A stretch of 64,000 bases of DNA from Oliverpabstia intestinalis (GCF_009696065.1 NZ_VUMS01000015.1:33345-97344), one strand, 5' to 3'; shown: positions 1 through 8,208, numbered from the stretch's first letter. The notes: a model not told the origin generated them from the sequence alone. Made by a program: numbers and translations.

Positions 1-2
1 CT

Positions 3-185
3 GCTTTTACCAGTTTCGATGAGGAATTAAAGGGCGGTGGAAGTGTGATGTCCACGTTCCTTACAGATATGGAAAAATTATTTGTATCGGCACTTTCAGT
101 GGATGAGATTGAGGGCGTGATAATCAATCCGTGGAATCGGACATTGATGTTGGATAAAAATCTGATTCGGATTATCCGGGGATAG
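3..185 (+). CDS. SseB-family protein, C-terminal end (partial)
   Basis: An open frame enters from the left edge and ends at TAG 183-185, giving about 60 residues with no start in the window. The tail (EIEGVIINPWNRTLMLDK then LIRIIRG) resembles the C-terminus of the SseB N-terminal-domain family common in Clostridia, where a phrase like 'GIVINPW' precedes a final helix. The family's biochemical role is poorly defined. The next gene starts 85 bases on, so this is probably unrelated to the selenium/molybdenum genes that follow. Assignment is from the tail only. Confidence 0.55.
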   Translation, partial: AFTSFDEELKGGGSVMSTFLTDMEKLFVSALSVDEIEGVIINPWNRTLMLDKNLIRIIRG

Positions 186-270
186 GATACAGGAAAAATT
201 GCTTCCAAGAGATGCCGATAAAAAAGTATTATGATTGTGCGAATGTGATAGAGAAAGCAGGAAAATAAGG

Positions 271-774
271 ATGGAAAAACGAAAATATAAAGTTGGAATT
301 GTTACATTAAGTGATAAAGGATCCCGCGGAGAGCGGGAGGATCTGAGTGGTCCGAAGATTCAGGAATTGCTTCCGGACGATCGGTATGAAGTGGTATCTT
401 ATCGGATACTTCCAGACGATCAGCCAGCGATCGAGAAAGAACTTTGCAGACTGGCAGATGAGGAGCATTGTGCGTTGGTTCTGACAACCGGTGGTACAGG
501 ATTTTCCGTGCGGGATGTGACGCCGGAAGCTACGCTCGCTGTAGCTGACCGGGTAGCACCGGGGATTGCAGAGGCGATTCGGGCATACAGCCTGACGATC
601 ACACCGAGAGCAATGTTAAGCCGCGCAGCCAGTGCGATCCGCAAACAGACCCTGATCGTCAATCTTCCGGGAAGCCCGAAGGCAGTAGAGGAGAGTCTTA
701 CTTACATACTGAGTTCACTGGGACACGGGCTGGATATTCTTTTGGGAGAAGATGGGGAATGTGCACGGAAGTAG
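271..774 (+). CDS. moaB: MoaB/Mog-family molybdopterin adenylyltransferase
   Basis: A 167-residue protein of the MoaB/Mog family, which adenylylates molybdopterin before molybdate insertion. The nucleotide/pterin-binding signature TTGGTG is at residues 72-77, followed by RDVTPEAT. A second conserved loop, NLPGSPKA, is at about 131-138. An upstream ATG at 235 would add 12 residues, but the ATG at 271 has the purine-rich AGGAAAATAAGG directly before it and matches the family's usual start. selD begins 8 bases after the stop, so the two are probably co-transcribed. This opens a long run of molybdenum- and selenium-cofactor genes. Confidence 0.9.
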   Translation: MEKRKYKVGIVTLSDKGSRGEREDLSGPKIQELLPDDRYEVVSYRILPDDQPAIEKELCRLADEEHCALVLTTGGTGFSVRDVTPEATLAVADRVAPGIAEAIRAYSLTITPRAMLSRAASAIRKQTLIVNLPGSPKAVEESLTYILSSLGHGLDILLGEDGECARK

Positions 775-782
775 GAGAAAAA

Positions 783-1820
783 ATGAGCGAAAAAGAAATT
801 GTATTCTGCAAAAGCGGTGGATGTACAGCAAAACTGGGAGCCGGAGTGCTGGAACACATCCTGGAACGGCTTCCGAAGGGAAAAAAAGATGAAAATTTGC
901 TGGTAGGATATGACAGCAAGGATGATGCAGCAGTATATCGCCTGAATGAGCACCAGGCAGTGGTACAGACATTGGATTTTTTTCCACCGATGGTAGAGGA
1001 TCCGTATATATTTGGAAAAATAGCGGCGACGAATGCCCTGAGCGACATCTATGCCATGGGAGGAGAAGTAAAGACAGCACTGAATATTGTTTGTTTTCCG
1101 GAATTCATGGATCTGAATATCCTCGGAAAGATCTTACAGGGGGGAGCTGAAAAAGTACAGGAAGCTGGAGGAAGCCTTGCAGGCGGTCATTCGATCGCAG
1201 ACAGTGATGTCAAATACGGTCTGTCCGTGACCGGTGTGGTAGATCCGGAAAAAATATGGGAAAACAACGGCGCAAAACCGGGTGATTGCCTGATTCTGAC
1301 TAAACGACTGGGCGTAGGCATCCTCTGCGCCGCGAACCGTGTCAACCAGGCACCAAAAGGAGCGATGGAGCAGGTGATTGCTTCCATGACAACACTGAAC
1401 CGCAAAGCGTCCGAGATCGGACGAAAATACCCGGTACACGCCTGCACCGATGTCACCGGATTTGGATTCCTTGGGCATCTGCACGAAATGATGGACGGCA
1501 GACATTCCTGCAAAATCTACGCAGACCGGCTCCCGGTATTTGACGGAGCGGAATCATGCGCAGAAGAATTCCTCCTGACCGCAGCAGGACAGAAAAACAG
1601 GAATCATCTGGAGCAGTATGTGCGGTTTGAGAATGTGTCGTTCGGGATGGAAGAAGTATTGTACGATCCGCAAACTTCTGGCGGACTGCTGTTTGCAGTG
1701 CCGGGAGAGGTGGCGGAAGAACTGCGCGGAGAACTGTGGGAGGCCGGACTTCCGGCGGAGATTGTCGGGGAAGTGATGGAGAGACAGGAAGTGGAGATTC
1801 GGGTGGCAGGGCGCAAATAG
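783..1820 (+). CDS. selD: Selenide, water dikinase (selenophosphate synthetase)
   Basis: A 345-residue SelD that makes monoselenophosphate from selenide and ATP, the activated selenium donor for selenoproteins, tRNA selenouridine or the labile selenium cofactor of molybdenum hydroxylases. The N-terminal active loop is SGGCTAK: Cys14 and Lys17 line up with the catalytic Cys17 and Lys20 of E. coli SelD, while the second Cys of that loop (Cys19) is Ala here. Further conserved stretches include [19 protein letters not shown] and [10 protein letters not shown]. It is a cysteine form, with no in-frame TGA. Start 783 has AGGAG at 772-776; an ATG at 759 lies inside moaB and lacks a good ribosome site. 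No selA, selB or tRNA-Sec is present. With yedF, a desulfurase and yqeB nearby, a role in Se-dependent molybdenum hydroxylase maturation is likely. Confidence 0.95.
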   Translation: MSEKEIVFCKSGGCTAKLGAGVLEHILERLPKGKKDENLLVGYDSKDDAAVYRLNEHQAVVQTLDFFPPMVEDPYIFGKIAATNALSDIYAMGGEVKTALNIVCFPEFMDLNILGKILQGGAEKVQEAGGSLAGGHSIADSDVKYGLSVTGVVDPEKIWENNGAKPGDCLILTKRLGVGILCAANRVNQAPKGAMEQVIASMTTLNRKASEIGRKYPVHACTDVTGFGFLGHLHEMMDGRHSCKIYADRLPVFDGAESCAEEFLLTAAGQKNRNHLEQYVRFENVSFGMEEVLYDPQTSGGLLFAVPGEVAEELRGELWEAGLPAEIVGEVMERQEVEIRVAGRK

Positions 1821-1826
1821 AGACTT

Positions 1827-1866
1827 GAATGATCCGGCATACAAAACGTATCTGTCATTCTTTTTT
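1827..1866 (+). terminator. Rho-independent terminator after selD
   Basis: GAATGA (1827-1832) pairs with TCATTC (1855-1860), with an inner ATAC/GTAT pairing, followed directly by six T. It lies 6 bases past the selD stop, so it closes the moaB-selD unit and implies a separate start for yedF. Confidence 0.7.
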
Positions 1867-1890
1867 CGCCCAGAAAGAACTGAGTACCTG

Positions 1891-2049
1891 GAGCGTGTTG
1901 AAAAATCATTTCCGCAATCTGCAAGCCCTCTTTGCGGTATATTTTACCCTCATTCGGTTGCCGTAGCCCGTTACGCCGCCCTCATTCGGATAAAATCTCC
2001 CACAAACTGGGACTCGCAGCTCACGAAAAGCCTTTTTCAGACACGCTCT
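1891..2049. repeat. MITE-like intergenic repeat, long form (~159 bp)
   Basis: The element starts GAGCGTGTTGAAAAATC and ends CCTTTTTCAGACACGCTC, so the ends are inverted repeats. A shorter 73-bp relative lies at 41253-41325 in the opposite orientation. The two share both ends and the inner strings CATTTCCGCAATCTGC and AAACTGGGACTCGCAG, while the CCCTCATTCGG-repeat-containing middle is missing from the short copy. A 130-residue open frame crosses this region but has no ribosome site or family resemblance and is taken as spurious. Confidence 0.75.
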
Positions 2050-2262
2050 AATTCACACATCAGAGTTTCTATGTTTGATGATAGAATAGAAATCTTGCTG
2101 TTCATTTTACTACGAACAGCTTATTGGACAGCATTTAATTTGCCGGACGTGGAGTTCATAGTCATTGGAAGATCATTGACAAGGATACCCGTCCGTTATA
2201 AATTAATAGATAGCTAATAGTATCTATCATCAATATGAAAAAATACATAGGAGGAACCGAAA
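2050..2262 (+). promoter_or_regulatory. yedF upstream region with weak promoter
   Basis: This is the remainder of the 442-base gap between selD and yedF. TTGACA at 2176-2181 and TATAAA at 2197-2202 are 15 bases apart, shorter than ideal. ATAGATA (2207 onward) pairs with TATCTAT just downstream, making a small hairpin in the leader, and AGGAGG precedes the yedF start. Nothing else recognisable was seen. Confidence 0.4.
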
Positions 2263-2883
2263 ATGAAAAAAACAGTAAATGCACTCGGAGATATCTGCCC
2301 GATCCCGTTAGTGAAAGCAAAGGAAGCCATCAAAGAACTGCAGGGTGCCGGAACGGTGGAGGTGCTGGTAGATAATGAGATTGCTGTGCAGAACCTGACC
2401 AAGATGGCAAACCAGAAAGGTTATGGCTGTAGTTCACGGAAAGTGAAAGAACAGGAATACCAGGTGACGCTGACGGTTGGCGAGGTAGAAGCAACGCAGG
2501 AGACATCAGTGGAAGAAGCAGATTATGTAGTATGTGCACCGGCGAAGAAGAATCGGCTGGTGGTGATTTCTTCGAAAACGATGGGTGAGGGAAATGACGA
2601 ACTGGGTGCTACGTTGTTGAAGGGATTTATTTACGCGCTGACACAGCAGGACGAGTTGCCGGGTCAGATGCTCTTTTATAATGGGGGAGCATTCCTGACC
2701 TGTGAAGGTTCTCAGTCTCTGGAAGATCTGAAAATGCTGGAAGAACAGGGCGTGGAGATTCGTACCTGTGGTACCTGTCTGAACTTTTATGGAATATCCG
2801 ATAAATTACAGGTGGGAGAAGTTACCAATATGTACGATATCGCAGAGCGGATGACAAAAGCCGACCGGATCATCAAGCCATGA
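2263..2883 (+). CDS. yedF: Sulfurtransferase-like selenium metabolism protein YedF
   Basis: A 206-residue two-domain protein. Residues 1-75 form a TusA/SirA-like domain with the CPIP motif at 12-15 (Cys12 is the presumed persulfide/perselenide carrier). Residues from about 85 form a DsrE-like domain ending in RTCGTC (Cys169 and Cys172). This fusion is the YedF family that co-occurs with selD and is thought to handle reduced selenium or sulfur. Its TGA overlaps the ATG of the next gene, a cysteine desulfurase that could supply the sulfur/selenium. Direct biochemical proof for the family is limited, so the Se-carrier role is inferred from genome context. Confidence 0.9.
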   Translation: MKKTVNALGDICPIPLVKAKEAIKELQGAGTVEVLVDNEIAVQNLTKMANQKGYGCSSRKVKEQEYQVTLTVGEVEATQETSVEEADYVVCAPAKKNRLVVISSKTMGEGNDELGATLLKGFIYALTQQDELPGQMLFYNGGAFLTCEGSQSLEDLKMLEEQGVEIRTCGTCLNFYGISDKLQVGEVTNMYDIAERMTKADRIIKP

Positions 2884-4016
2884 TATATCTGGATAACGCG
2901 GCAACATCGCTGCAAAAGCCGAAAGAGGTGGAAGAAGCTGTGATTCGTGCCTTTCATACCATGGGGAATCCCGGACGGGGCGCACATGAGGCCACGTTGC
3001 AGGCGGGACGGTGTGTCTATCAGGTAAGAGAGCAGCTGGCAGAACTTTTTCATGCAGAAAAAGGAGAGCGGATCGCATTTACCTCGAACGCTACAGAGGC
3101 ACTGAACACTGCGATTTTTGGACTGTTCCATAAGGGGGATCATGTGATCACCACAGTCTGCGAACATAATTCGGTTCTTCGGCCTCTTTACCGGTTGCAG
3201 GAGGAAGGTGTGGAAGTCAGTTTTCTTTCCGCAGATGAAAATGGTGTGTTGGAGTATGAAAAACTTCCGGAGCTTGTCAGGGAGAATACAAAAGGTATCG
3301 TAATTACACATGCTTCCAATCTGACCGGAAATATTACCGACCTGGAAAGAATCCGGGAAGTAACAGAGAGCAGAGATTTGCTTTTGGTGGTAGACGGGTC
3401 GCAGACGGCGGGAATTTTACCGGTGGATGTACAGAAACAGGGAATAGATATCTTTTGCTTTACCGGGCATAAGGGACTTTTGGGACCCCAGGGAACCGGT
3501 GGACTTTATGTGCGTCCGGGAGTGGAGATTTGTCCGTTGAAGGTAGGCGGAAGCGGTATCCACAGCTTTGACCGGGAACATCCGAAAGCGATGCCGGAGC
3601 ATCTGGAAGCCGGAACTATGAATGTCCATGGAATCGCCGGACTTGGTGGTGCGCTGGATTATCTGAAGAAAAAAGGAACAAAGGAGATTTTGCAGCGGGA
3701 GCGGCAATTATTAAGACGGCTGGAAGAACAGATCAGGGAGATTCCCGGGATTCGTCTTTATGGTGATCCGGACGGAAACCGGCGTGTGGGAATTCTTTCT
3801 TTTAATATAGGAGAAGAAGATTCTGCGTATGTTGCGGACTGGCTGTATGAGGAACATGGAATTGCTGTCCGGGCGGGGGCGCATTGCGCTCCGTTGATGC
3901 ACCAGACGCTGGGAACAAAAGAACAGGGGGCTGTGAGAATCTCTGTGTCACACTGGAATACGGAGAAAGAAGTGGATCGAACGGCAGAGGCTTTGTGGGA
4001 GTTGTCAGAAATATGA
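2880..4016 (+). CDS. Cysteine desulfurase-family PLP enzyme (SufS/Csd-like)
   Basis: A 378-residue class-V aminotransferase-fold enzyme. The PLP lysine is Lys198 in the motif TGHKG, and the catalytic cysteine is Cys336 in RAGAHCAPLMH. Such enzymes take sulfur from cysteine, or selenium from selenocysteine, leaving alanine and an enzyme persulfide or perselenide. It overlaps yedF by 4 bases (ATGA) and the next gene by an ATGA, so the three are translationally coupled. No IscU/SufU scaffold is adjacent, which argues against a general Fe-S role. I infer that it delivers Se or S to SelD/YedF or to the molybdenum cofactor. Confidence 0.9.
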   Translation: MIYLDNAATSLQKPKEVEEAVIRAFHTMGNPGRGAHEATLQAGRCVYQVREQLAELFHAEKGERIAFTSNATEALNTAIFGLFHKGDHVITTVCEHNSVLRPLYRLQEEGVEVSFLSADENGVLEYEKLPELVRENTKGIVITHASNLTGNITDLERIREVTESRDLLLVVDGSQTAGILPVDVQKQGIDIFCFTGHKGLLGPQGTGGLYVRPGVEICPLKVGGSGIHSFDREHPKAMPEHLEAGTMNVHGIAGLGGALDYLKKKGTKEILQRERQLLRRLEEQIREIPGIRLYGDPDGNRRVGILSFNIGEEDSAYVADWLYEEHGIAVRAGAHCAPLMHQTLGTKEQGAVRISVSHWNTEKEVDRTAEALWELSEI

Positions 4017-4249
4017 GAATGAAAAAGAAAACATGGATTTTGACTTTCGAGAGTACGACGCAGGCGATGGCAGCAGAAAAATATGCCATGGAACAGAACC
4101 TGCCGGGACGTCTGATACCGATTCCAAGGGAAATTACAGCAGGTTGTGGCCTTTCCTGGAAGGCAGTGCCGGAGGCAAGAGACGAGATTCTTACGGCACT
4201 GGAGAAAGCGGGCTGTCACTGGGAAGGGGAGTATATACTGGAATTGTAG
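4013..4249 (+). CDS. DUF3343 putative Se/S carrier-like protein
   Basis: A 78-residue protein starting MRMKKKTWILTF. It contains the family hallmark PREITAGCG, with Cys45 as the only strongly conserved cysteine, and a C-terminal helix. Small proteins of this family sit next to selD/yedF/csd genes and have been proposed as selenium or sulfur carriers. The ATG at 4013 overlaps the desulfurase stop (ATGA); an ATG at 4019 is an alternative. The tight coupling suggests it receives a persulfide or perselenide from the upstream enzyme. The function is inferred. Confidence 0.8.
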   Translation: MRMKKKTWILTFESTTQAMAAEKYAMEQNLPGRLIPIPREITAGCGLSWKAVPEARDEILTALEKAGCHWEGEYILEL

Positions 4250-4263
4250 AAAAACCTGAACGG

Positions 4264-4312
4264 CAGCTGTTTGGTTCCTTCACCTTGCAGGACAGTGACT
4301 GCTGAACAGCTG
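4264..4312 (+). promoter_or_regulatory. Stem-loop between the Se operon and the ModE-like gene
   Basis: CAGCTGTT (4264-4271) and AACAGCTG (4305-4312) form a perfect 8-bp stem around a 33-nt loop. There is no strong T-run after it, so it may be a weak terminator or an mRNA 3'-end structure. Confidence 0.4.
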
Positions 4313-4367
4313 GTATAAATTTAATAATTCAGGAAAATACAGGAATGTATGGTGGACAAGGAGAAAA

Positions 4368-4712
4368 ATGGAAGAAAATAAGCTGCATTATCATATGAAG
4401 GTGCGGGTGTTTCGAAAAGAAGGAGCTTTTGGTCCGGGAGTGGCGGAGTTGATGCACCATGTGGAAGAGACAGGGTCGCTCTCCGAGGCCTGTCGGTGCA
4501 TGGGGATGGCGTATTCCAAGGGATGGCGTATTATGAAGCACGCGGAAGAAGATCTGGGGTTTTCTCTGATGGAAGGAAGCCGGGGCGGAAGCAGAGGCGG
4601 CAGGACCATGCTTACCGAGAAAGGAAAGGATTTCCTGCATCGATATGAAATGTTTATGGCGGAACTGAATCGGAGCGCCGGAGAATCTTTTATGAGATGG
4701 TTTGAAGTATAG
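4368..4712 (+). CDS. ModE-like winged-helix molybdate-responsive regulator (DNA-binding domain only)
   Basis: A 114-residue protein matching the ModE N-terminal LysR-type winged helix: FGPGVAELMHHVEETGSLSEACR, then MGMAYSKGWRIMKHAE. E. coli ModE has an additional C-terminal molybdate-binding di-MOP region; this protein ends after the winged helix, so it may sense molybdenum indirectly or not at all. It sits directly before the yqeB-moaA-mod gene run. A ModE-type palindrome lies 157 bases downstream of its stop, in the yqeB leader, a natural target. Confidence 0.85.
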   Translation: MEENKLHYHMKVRVFRKEGAFGPGVAELMHHVEETGSLSEACRCMGMAYSKGWRIMKHAEEDLGFSLMEGSRGGSRGGRTMLTEKGKDFLHRYEMFMAELNRSAGESFMRWFEV

Positions 4713-4737
4713 ACAGAGAAAGCATGCGCCGGAATAT

Positions 4738-4793
4738 ATATGGGATACTATGCGAAACGTGTTACCGGGAACGAAGTGCCCAGTAACTCATAT
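4738..4793. repeat. Hairpin repeat of the GCGTGTTACCGGGAAC family, copy 1
   Basis: Arms ATATGGGATACT and AGTAACTCATAT pair imperfectly around the shared core GCGAAACGTGTTACCGGGAAC. The core nearly matches the one at 43832-43889 (GCGAAGCGTGTTACCGGGAAC). Both copies follow a gene's stop codon. Confidence 0.6.
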
Positions 4794-4825
4794 GGGAAAA
4801 AGAGAGTCAAAAAAAGCGTACAGAA

Positions 4826-4854
4826 TTGACAAATAAATATAAGTATTGTAAAGT
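4826..4854 (+). promoter_or_regulatory. Promoter of the yqeB operon
   Basis: TTGACA at 4826-4831, a 17-base spacer, and TAAAGT at 4849-4854 (4 of 6 consensus). Transcription would start near 4861, just upstream of the inverted repeat at 4869-4892. Confidence 0.6.
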
Positions 4855-4868
4855 TATATGTATGCAAG

Positions 4869-4892
4869 CGTTATTCTCGAATGAGAATAACG
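4869..4892 (+). promoter_or_regulatory. Probable ModE operator
   Basis: An inverted repeat with 10-bp arms and a 4-base centre, of the form CGTTAT-N12-ATAACG. The half-sites and spacing match the ModE site I recall upstream of E. coli modA. It lies just after the predicted start of transcription and 19 bases before yqeB, so binding would block transcription. Confidence 0.6.
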
Positions 4893-4911
4893 AAAGAGAA
4901 AGGAATTACGA

Positions 4912-5721
4912 ATGAAAAAGAGTGATCTGATCATTGTCCGAGGAGCGGGGGATCTGGCGACCGGGACGATTCATCGACTGAAAAAAAGCGGATTTCATCT
5001 GCTGGTTCTGGAAACAGATCACCCGGCAGCGATCCGAAGACAGGTGGCACTGAGTGAAGCTGTGTACAGTGGAAGCACCTGTGTGGAGAATGTAGAGGCT
5101 GTCCGGATCGAAAGCGTGGAGCAGATGCGTCAGGTCTGGGAGGAAGGAAAAGTTCCGGTTCTGGTGGATCCGAAGGGAGAAAGTATCCGGTTACTGAAAC
5201 CGAAGGTTGTGGTGGATGCGATCCTTGCAAAGAAAAATCTCGGAACAACAAAAGATATGGCACCGCTTACGATCGGACTTGGTCCTGGATTTTGTGCGGG
5301 TGAAGATGTGGATGTGGTGATCGAGACGAAACGTGGGCATAATCTTGGAAGGATTATCCGTCAGGGAAGTGCATATCCGAACACCGGGATTCCGGGAATC
5401 ATCGGCGGCTACGGTGCAGAACGTGTCATTCATGCACCGGCAGCAGGAAGAATGAAAAACAGAAGTAAAATCGGAGATATCGTGGAAGCCGGGCAGGTTC
5501 TGGCTGTGATAGAGGGAGAAGACGGATCGACAGAAGTATCAGCAACCATTGACGGACTTCTCCGTGGTCTGATCCGCGATGATTATCCGGTGACAAAAGG
5601 ATTTAAGATCGCAGATATTGATCCGAGAAAAGAAGAACTGGCAAACTGTTTTACGATTTCAGACAAAGCCCGCTGTATCGCAGGAAGCGTGCTTGAAGTG
5701 ATCTGTGAAGCAGTGGAGTAG
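4912..5721 (+). CDS. yqeB: Selenium-dependent molybdenum hydroxylase maturation protein YqeB
   Basis: A 269-residue protein of the YqeB/EF2563 family, found with selD in organisms that use selenium as a labile cofactor of molybdenum hydroxylases. The N-terminal half is Rossmann-like (VRGAGDLATGTIHRLKKSG). The C-terminal half has a biotinyl/barrel-sandwich-like stretch (HAPAAGRMKNRSKIGDIVEAGQVLAVIEGE) that may act as a swinging or carrier domain. It leads a tightly spaced operon with a MoeA-like protein and moaA, 16 bases before the next start. The promoter and a ModE-type operator lie upstream. The exact chemistry of the family is not established. Confidence 0.88.
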   Translation: MKKSDLIIVRGAGDLATGTIHRLKKSGFHLLVLETDHPAAIRRQVALSEAVYSGSTCVENVEAVRIESVEQMRQVWEEGKVPVLVDPKGESIRLLKPKVVVDAILAKKNLGTTKDMAPLTIGLGPGFCAGEDVDVVIETKRGHNLGRIIRQGSAYPNTGIPGIIGGYGAERVIHAPAAGRMKNRSKIGDIVEAGQVLAVIEGEDGSTEVSATIDGLLRGLIRDDYPVTKGFKIADIDPRKEELANCFTISDKARCIAGSVLEVICEAVE

Positions 5722-5737
5722 GTAGAGGAGAACACGC

Positions 5738-6763
5738 ATGAAATTAATGAAGACTGAAGACGCGATCGGGCAGGTTCTGTGTCATGATATCACACAGATC
5801 ATTCCCGGGGTGACGAAAGATGCAGTATTCCGGAAAGGTCATATCATTACCGAGGAGGATATACCGGTACTTTTGAGTGTTGGAAAAGAACATATTTATA
5901 TCTGGGAAAAAGATGAGCATATGCTTCATGAAAATGAGGCGGCACAGATTCTGTATGCAATGTGCGGAAATGAGCATATGCATCCTTCAGAGGTCAAAGA
6001 AGGGAAAATTGAGGTGATCGCTGACTGTGACGGACTGTTGAAAATAGACAGGGAAAAACTGAAAAAAGTCAACGGGCTTGGAGAAATGATGATCGCAACC
6101 CGTCACGGCAATACCTGCGTCAAAGAAGGAGATAAGCTTGCAGGAACCAGGATTATTCCGCTGGTTATAGAAAAAGAGAAGATGGAGCGGGCGAAAGCAG
6201 TCTGTCAGGATGGTCCGATTCTGACATTGAAACCGCTGCACGGGAAAAAAGTGGCGATTCTGACAACGGGAAGTGAAGTATACCATGGACGAATCGAGGA
6301 CAAATTTACTCCGGTACTGGTTGAAAAACTGAAAGAATATAACTGTGAAATGATCTTTCATGAAGTATATGATGATGATCATGAAGCAATCACCAAAGGC
6401 TGTCTGCAGGCAATCGAACAGGGGGCTGAGCTGGTACTTTGTACCGGCGGTATGAGTGTGGATCCGGATGACAAAACACCTCTGGCCATAAAAAACACAG
6501 GAGCGCGGATGGTTTCTTATGGTGCACCGGTACTTCCGGGAGCCATGTTCCTGTTGTCTTATTACCGGGAAAAGATCCCGATCGTAGGACTTCCCGGGTG
6601 TGTGATGTATGCAAAACGGACGATTTTTGATCTGGCACTGCCCCGTCTGCTGGCAGATGATGAGATCACAGCAGAGGAACTGGCAGCGTTGGGAGAGGGC
6701 GGTCTGTGCCTGAACTGTCCGGTCTGTACGTATCCAAACTGTGGTTTTGGAAAAGGGTGGTAA
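5738..6763 (+). CDS. MoeA-like molybdopterin-binding protein with C-terminal Cys cluster
   Basis: A 341-residue protein with a MoCF-binding domain (ILTTGSEVYHGRI, then LVLCTGGMSVDPDDKTP and GLPGCVMYAKRT). This is the molybdopterin-binding fold shared with MoeA and CinA, but it lacks the full MoeA domain order. The C-terminus carries five cysteines (CLNCPVCTYPNC) in the last 20 residues, a likely metal or Fe-S site that ordinary MoeA proteins lack. Members of this subgroup are encoded with yqeB and xdh genes. It probably binds or delivers the cofactor to Se-dependent hydroxylases. moaA begins 7 bases after its stop. Confidence 0.85.
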   Translation: MKLMKTEDAIGQVLCHDITQIIPGVTKDAVFRKGHIITEEDIPVLLSVGKEHIYIWEKDEHMLHENEAAQILYAMCGNEHMHPSEVKEGKIEVIADCDGLLKIDREKLKKVNGLGEMMIATRHGNTCVKEGDKLAGTRIIPLVIEKEKMERAKAVCQDGPILTLKPLHGKKVAILTTGSEVYHGRIEDKFTPVLVEKLKEYNCEMIFHEVYDDDHEAITKGCLQAIEQGAELVLCTGGMSVDPDDKTPLAIKNTGARMVSYGAPVLPGAMFLLSYYREKIPIVGLPGCVMYAKRTIFDLALPRLLADDEITAEELAALGEGGLCLNCPVCTYPNCGFGKGW

Positions 6764-6770
6764 CAGGAAG

Positions 6771-7742
6771 ATGCTGGATCGGTATGGAAGAGTGATCAAT
6801 TATCTGCGTATATCCGTTACGGATCGTTGCAATCTGCGATGCTGCTACTGTATGCCGGAAGGCGTTCAGGATGTAGGAATGAAAAACATCCTGACTTTTG
6901 AGGAAATCTGGGAGATCGTGAGAACAGGCGTAAGCCTTGGTATCACGCACATCCGTATTACGGGCGGGGAACCGCTGGTGCGAAAAGGCTGTGTGGATCT
7001 GATCCGTGGAATCAGGGAGATTCCCGGGGTAGAGACTATCACTATGACGACCAATGGTGTTTTGCTTGGAAATTATGGGAAACAGTTAAAAGAAGCCGGT
7101 GTGGACGGCGTGAATATCAGCCTGGACACACTGGATCCGGAAGAATTCTATAAGATTACCGGAAAACGGGAACTGCAGGAAGTCCTGGCAGGAATCCGGG
7201 CGGCAAAGACTGCCGGATTGCCGGTAAAGCTGAATGCAGTGAATAGAAAAGAACTGGATCCGATTCCACTGGTGCGTTATGCACAGGAAGAAAACCTGCC
7301 CCTTCGTTTTATTGAAATAATGCCAGTCGGATATGGCAAAAAATATGTGGGGAGAAGCAATGAAGAACTGCGGGAGACACTGGAGGCAGTCTGTGGAAAA
7401 GCAGAATGTATGACCAATCGGGAAGAACTTTCCCGGATGGGCAGTGGGCCGGCGGTGTATTATCAGTTTTCAGATCTGAAAGTTCCGGTTGGGTTTATCA
7501 GTGCCATACACGGAAAATTCTGTGATACCTGTAACCGGGTACGACTGACGGCAGAAGGGTATCTGAAACTGTGTCTGTGCTATGATGAGGGGGAGGATCT
7601 TCGCCGGGTGCTCCGCGAAGGAGAGAAGGAAAATTTGCGAACGATCATGGAGCAGACGATTTTCCGAAAACCGGCGGCACACTGCTTTGAACATCCGGCC
7701 GAGATGACAGAGACACATGAAATGGTAAAAATTGGTGGATAG
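6771..7742 (+). CDS. moaA: GTP 3',8-cyclase (radical SAM) MoaA
   Basis: A 323-residue radical SAM enzyme that makes 3',8-cyclo-GTP from GTP, the first step of molybdopterin synthesis. The N-terminal cluster motif is Cys20-Cys24-Cys27 (DRCNLRCCYC). The second cluster is Cys251, Cys254 and Cys268 (FCDTCNRVRL...LC). The GGEP motif is at about 65-68. The start at 6771 (MLDRYGRVINYLRIS) fits the family; an ATG at 6741 would overlap the previous gene by 23 bases. The usual C-terminal GG is present (KIGG), as MoaA catalysis requires. moaC and moaE are not in the window. Confidence 0.95.
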   Translation: MLDRYGRVINYLRISVTDRCNLRCCYCMPEGVQDVGMKNILTFEEIWEIVRTGVSLGITHIRITGGEPLVRKGCVDLIRGIREIPGVETITMTTNGVLLGNYGKQLKEAGVDGVNISLDTLDPEEFYKITGKRELQEVLAGIRAAKTAGLPVKLNAVNRKELDPIPLVRYAQEENLPLRFIEIMPVGYGKKYVGRSNEELRETLEAVCGKAECMTNREELSRMGSGPAVYYQFSDLKVPVGFISAIHGKFCDTCNRVRLTAEGYLKLCLCYDEGEDLRRVLREGEKENLRTIMEQTIFRKPAAHCFEHPAEMTETHEMVKIGG

Positions 7743-7768
7743 AGTAGACACAATAGAAAGGAACAGTT

Positions 7769-8200
7769 TTGGGAGTAATTAAAGGAATCTGTATCAGTGA
7801 AAAACGTGGTACAGCGAAACATGAAATCGAAGAGGCCATTCTGGCAAAGGACTGGGGGATTCAGGGAGACGCTCATGCGGGACACTGGCACAGACAGGTC
7901 AGCATGTTATCTTATGAAAAAATCGAAGAATTTCGGAAAAAGGGTGCTGATATCGAACTTGGTGCTTTTGGAGAAAACCTGATCGTCAGCGGATATGATT
8001 TTCGCAACCTTGCGGTGGGAACCCGTTTTCAATGTGGAGAAGCCGTTCTGGAGATGACTCAGATCGGGAAAGAATGTCACAGCCACTGTGAGATTTATAA
8101 ACGGATGGGTGAATGCATCATGCCCAGAGAAGGTGTATTTGCCATTGTGTTACATGGTGGTACGATCCGAAAAGGTGACCTATTGGAAAGAATAGAATAG
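7769..8200 (+). CDS. MOSC domain protein
   Basis: A 143-residue MOSC domain (MOCO sulfurase C-terminal) protein. MOSC domains bind molybdopterin and are thought to carry sulfur for the sulfurated molybdenum cofactor. Visible family features are GIQGDAHAG, GAFGENL and the cysteine/histidine motif KECHSHCEIY. It starts at TTG 7769 with AAAGGAAC about 6 bases upstream; no ATG fits the frame better. Placed between moaA and an XdhC-like gene, it probably helps to sulfurate or selenate the cofactor. Confidence 0.88.
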   Translation: MGVIKGICISEKRGTAKHEIEEAILAKDWGIQGDAHAGHWHRQVSMLSYEKIEEFRKKGADIELGAFGENLIVSGYDFRNLAVGTRFQCGEAVLEMTQIGKECHSHCEIYKRMGECIMPREGVFAIVLHGGTIRKGDLLERIE

Positions 8201-8208
8201 CAGAAAAA

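Noticed and set aside
783..1820. SelD as a selenocysteine-containing form
   Set aside because: The active loop has a TGC cysteine codon and the frame contains no internal TGA.
1825..2217. A 130-residue open frame between selD and yedF
   Set aside because: It lies across a terminator and a repeat element, has no ribosome site and shows no family resemblance.
4738..4892. Possible molybdenum cofactor riboswitch before yqeB
   Set aside because: The stems are short simple hairpins and do not show the conserved Moco riboswitch architecture; a ModE-type operator explains the palindrome better.
5987..6799. A 270-residue minus-strand open frame opposite the MoeA-like gene
   Set aside because: It is antisense to a conserved coding sequence and has no recognisable domain.
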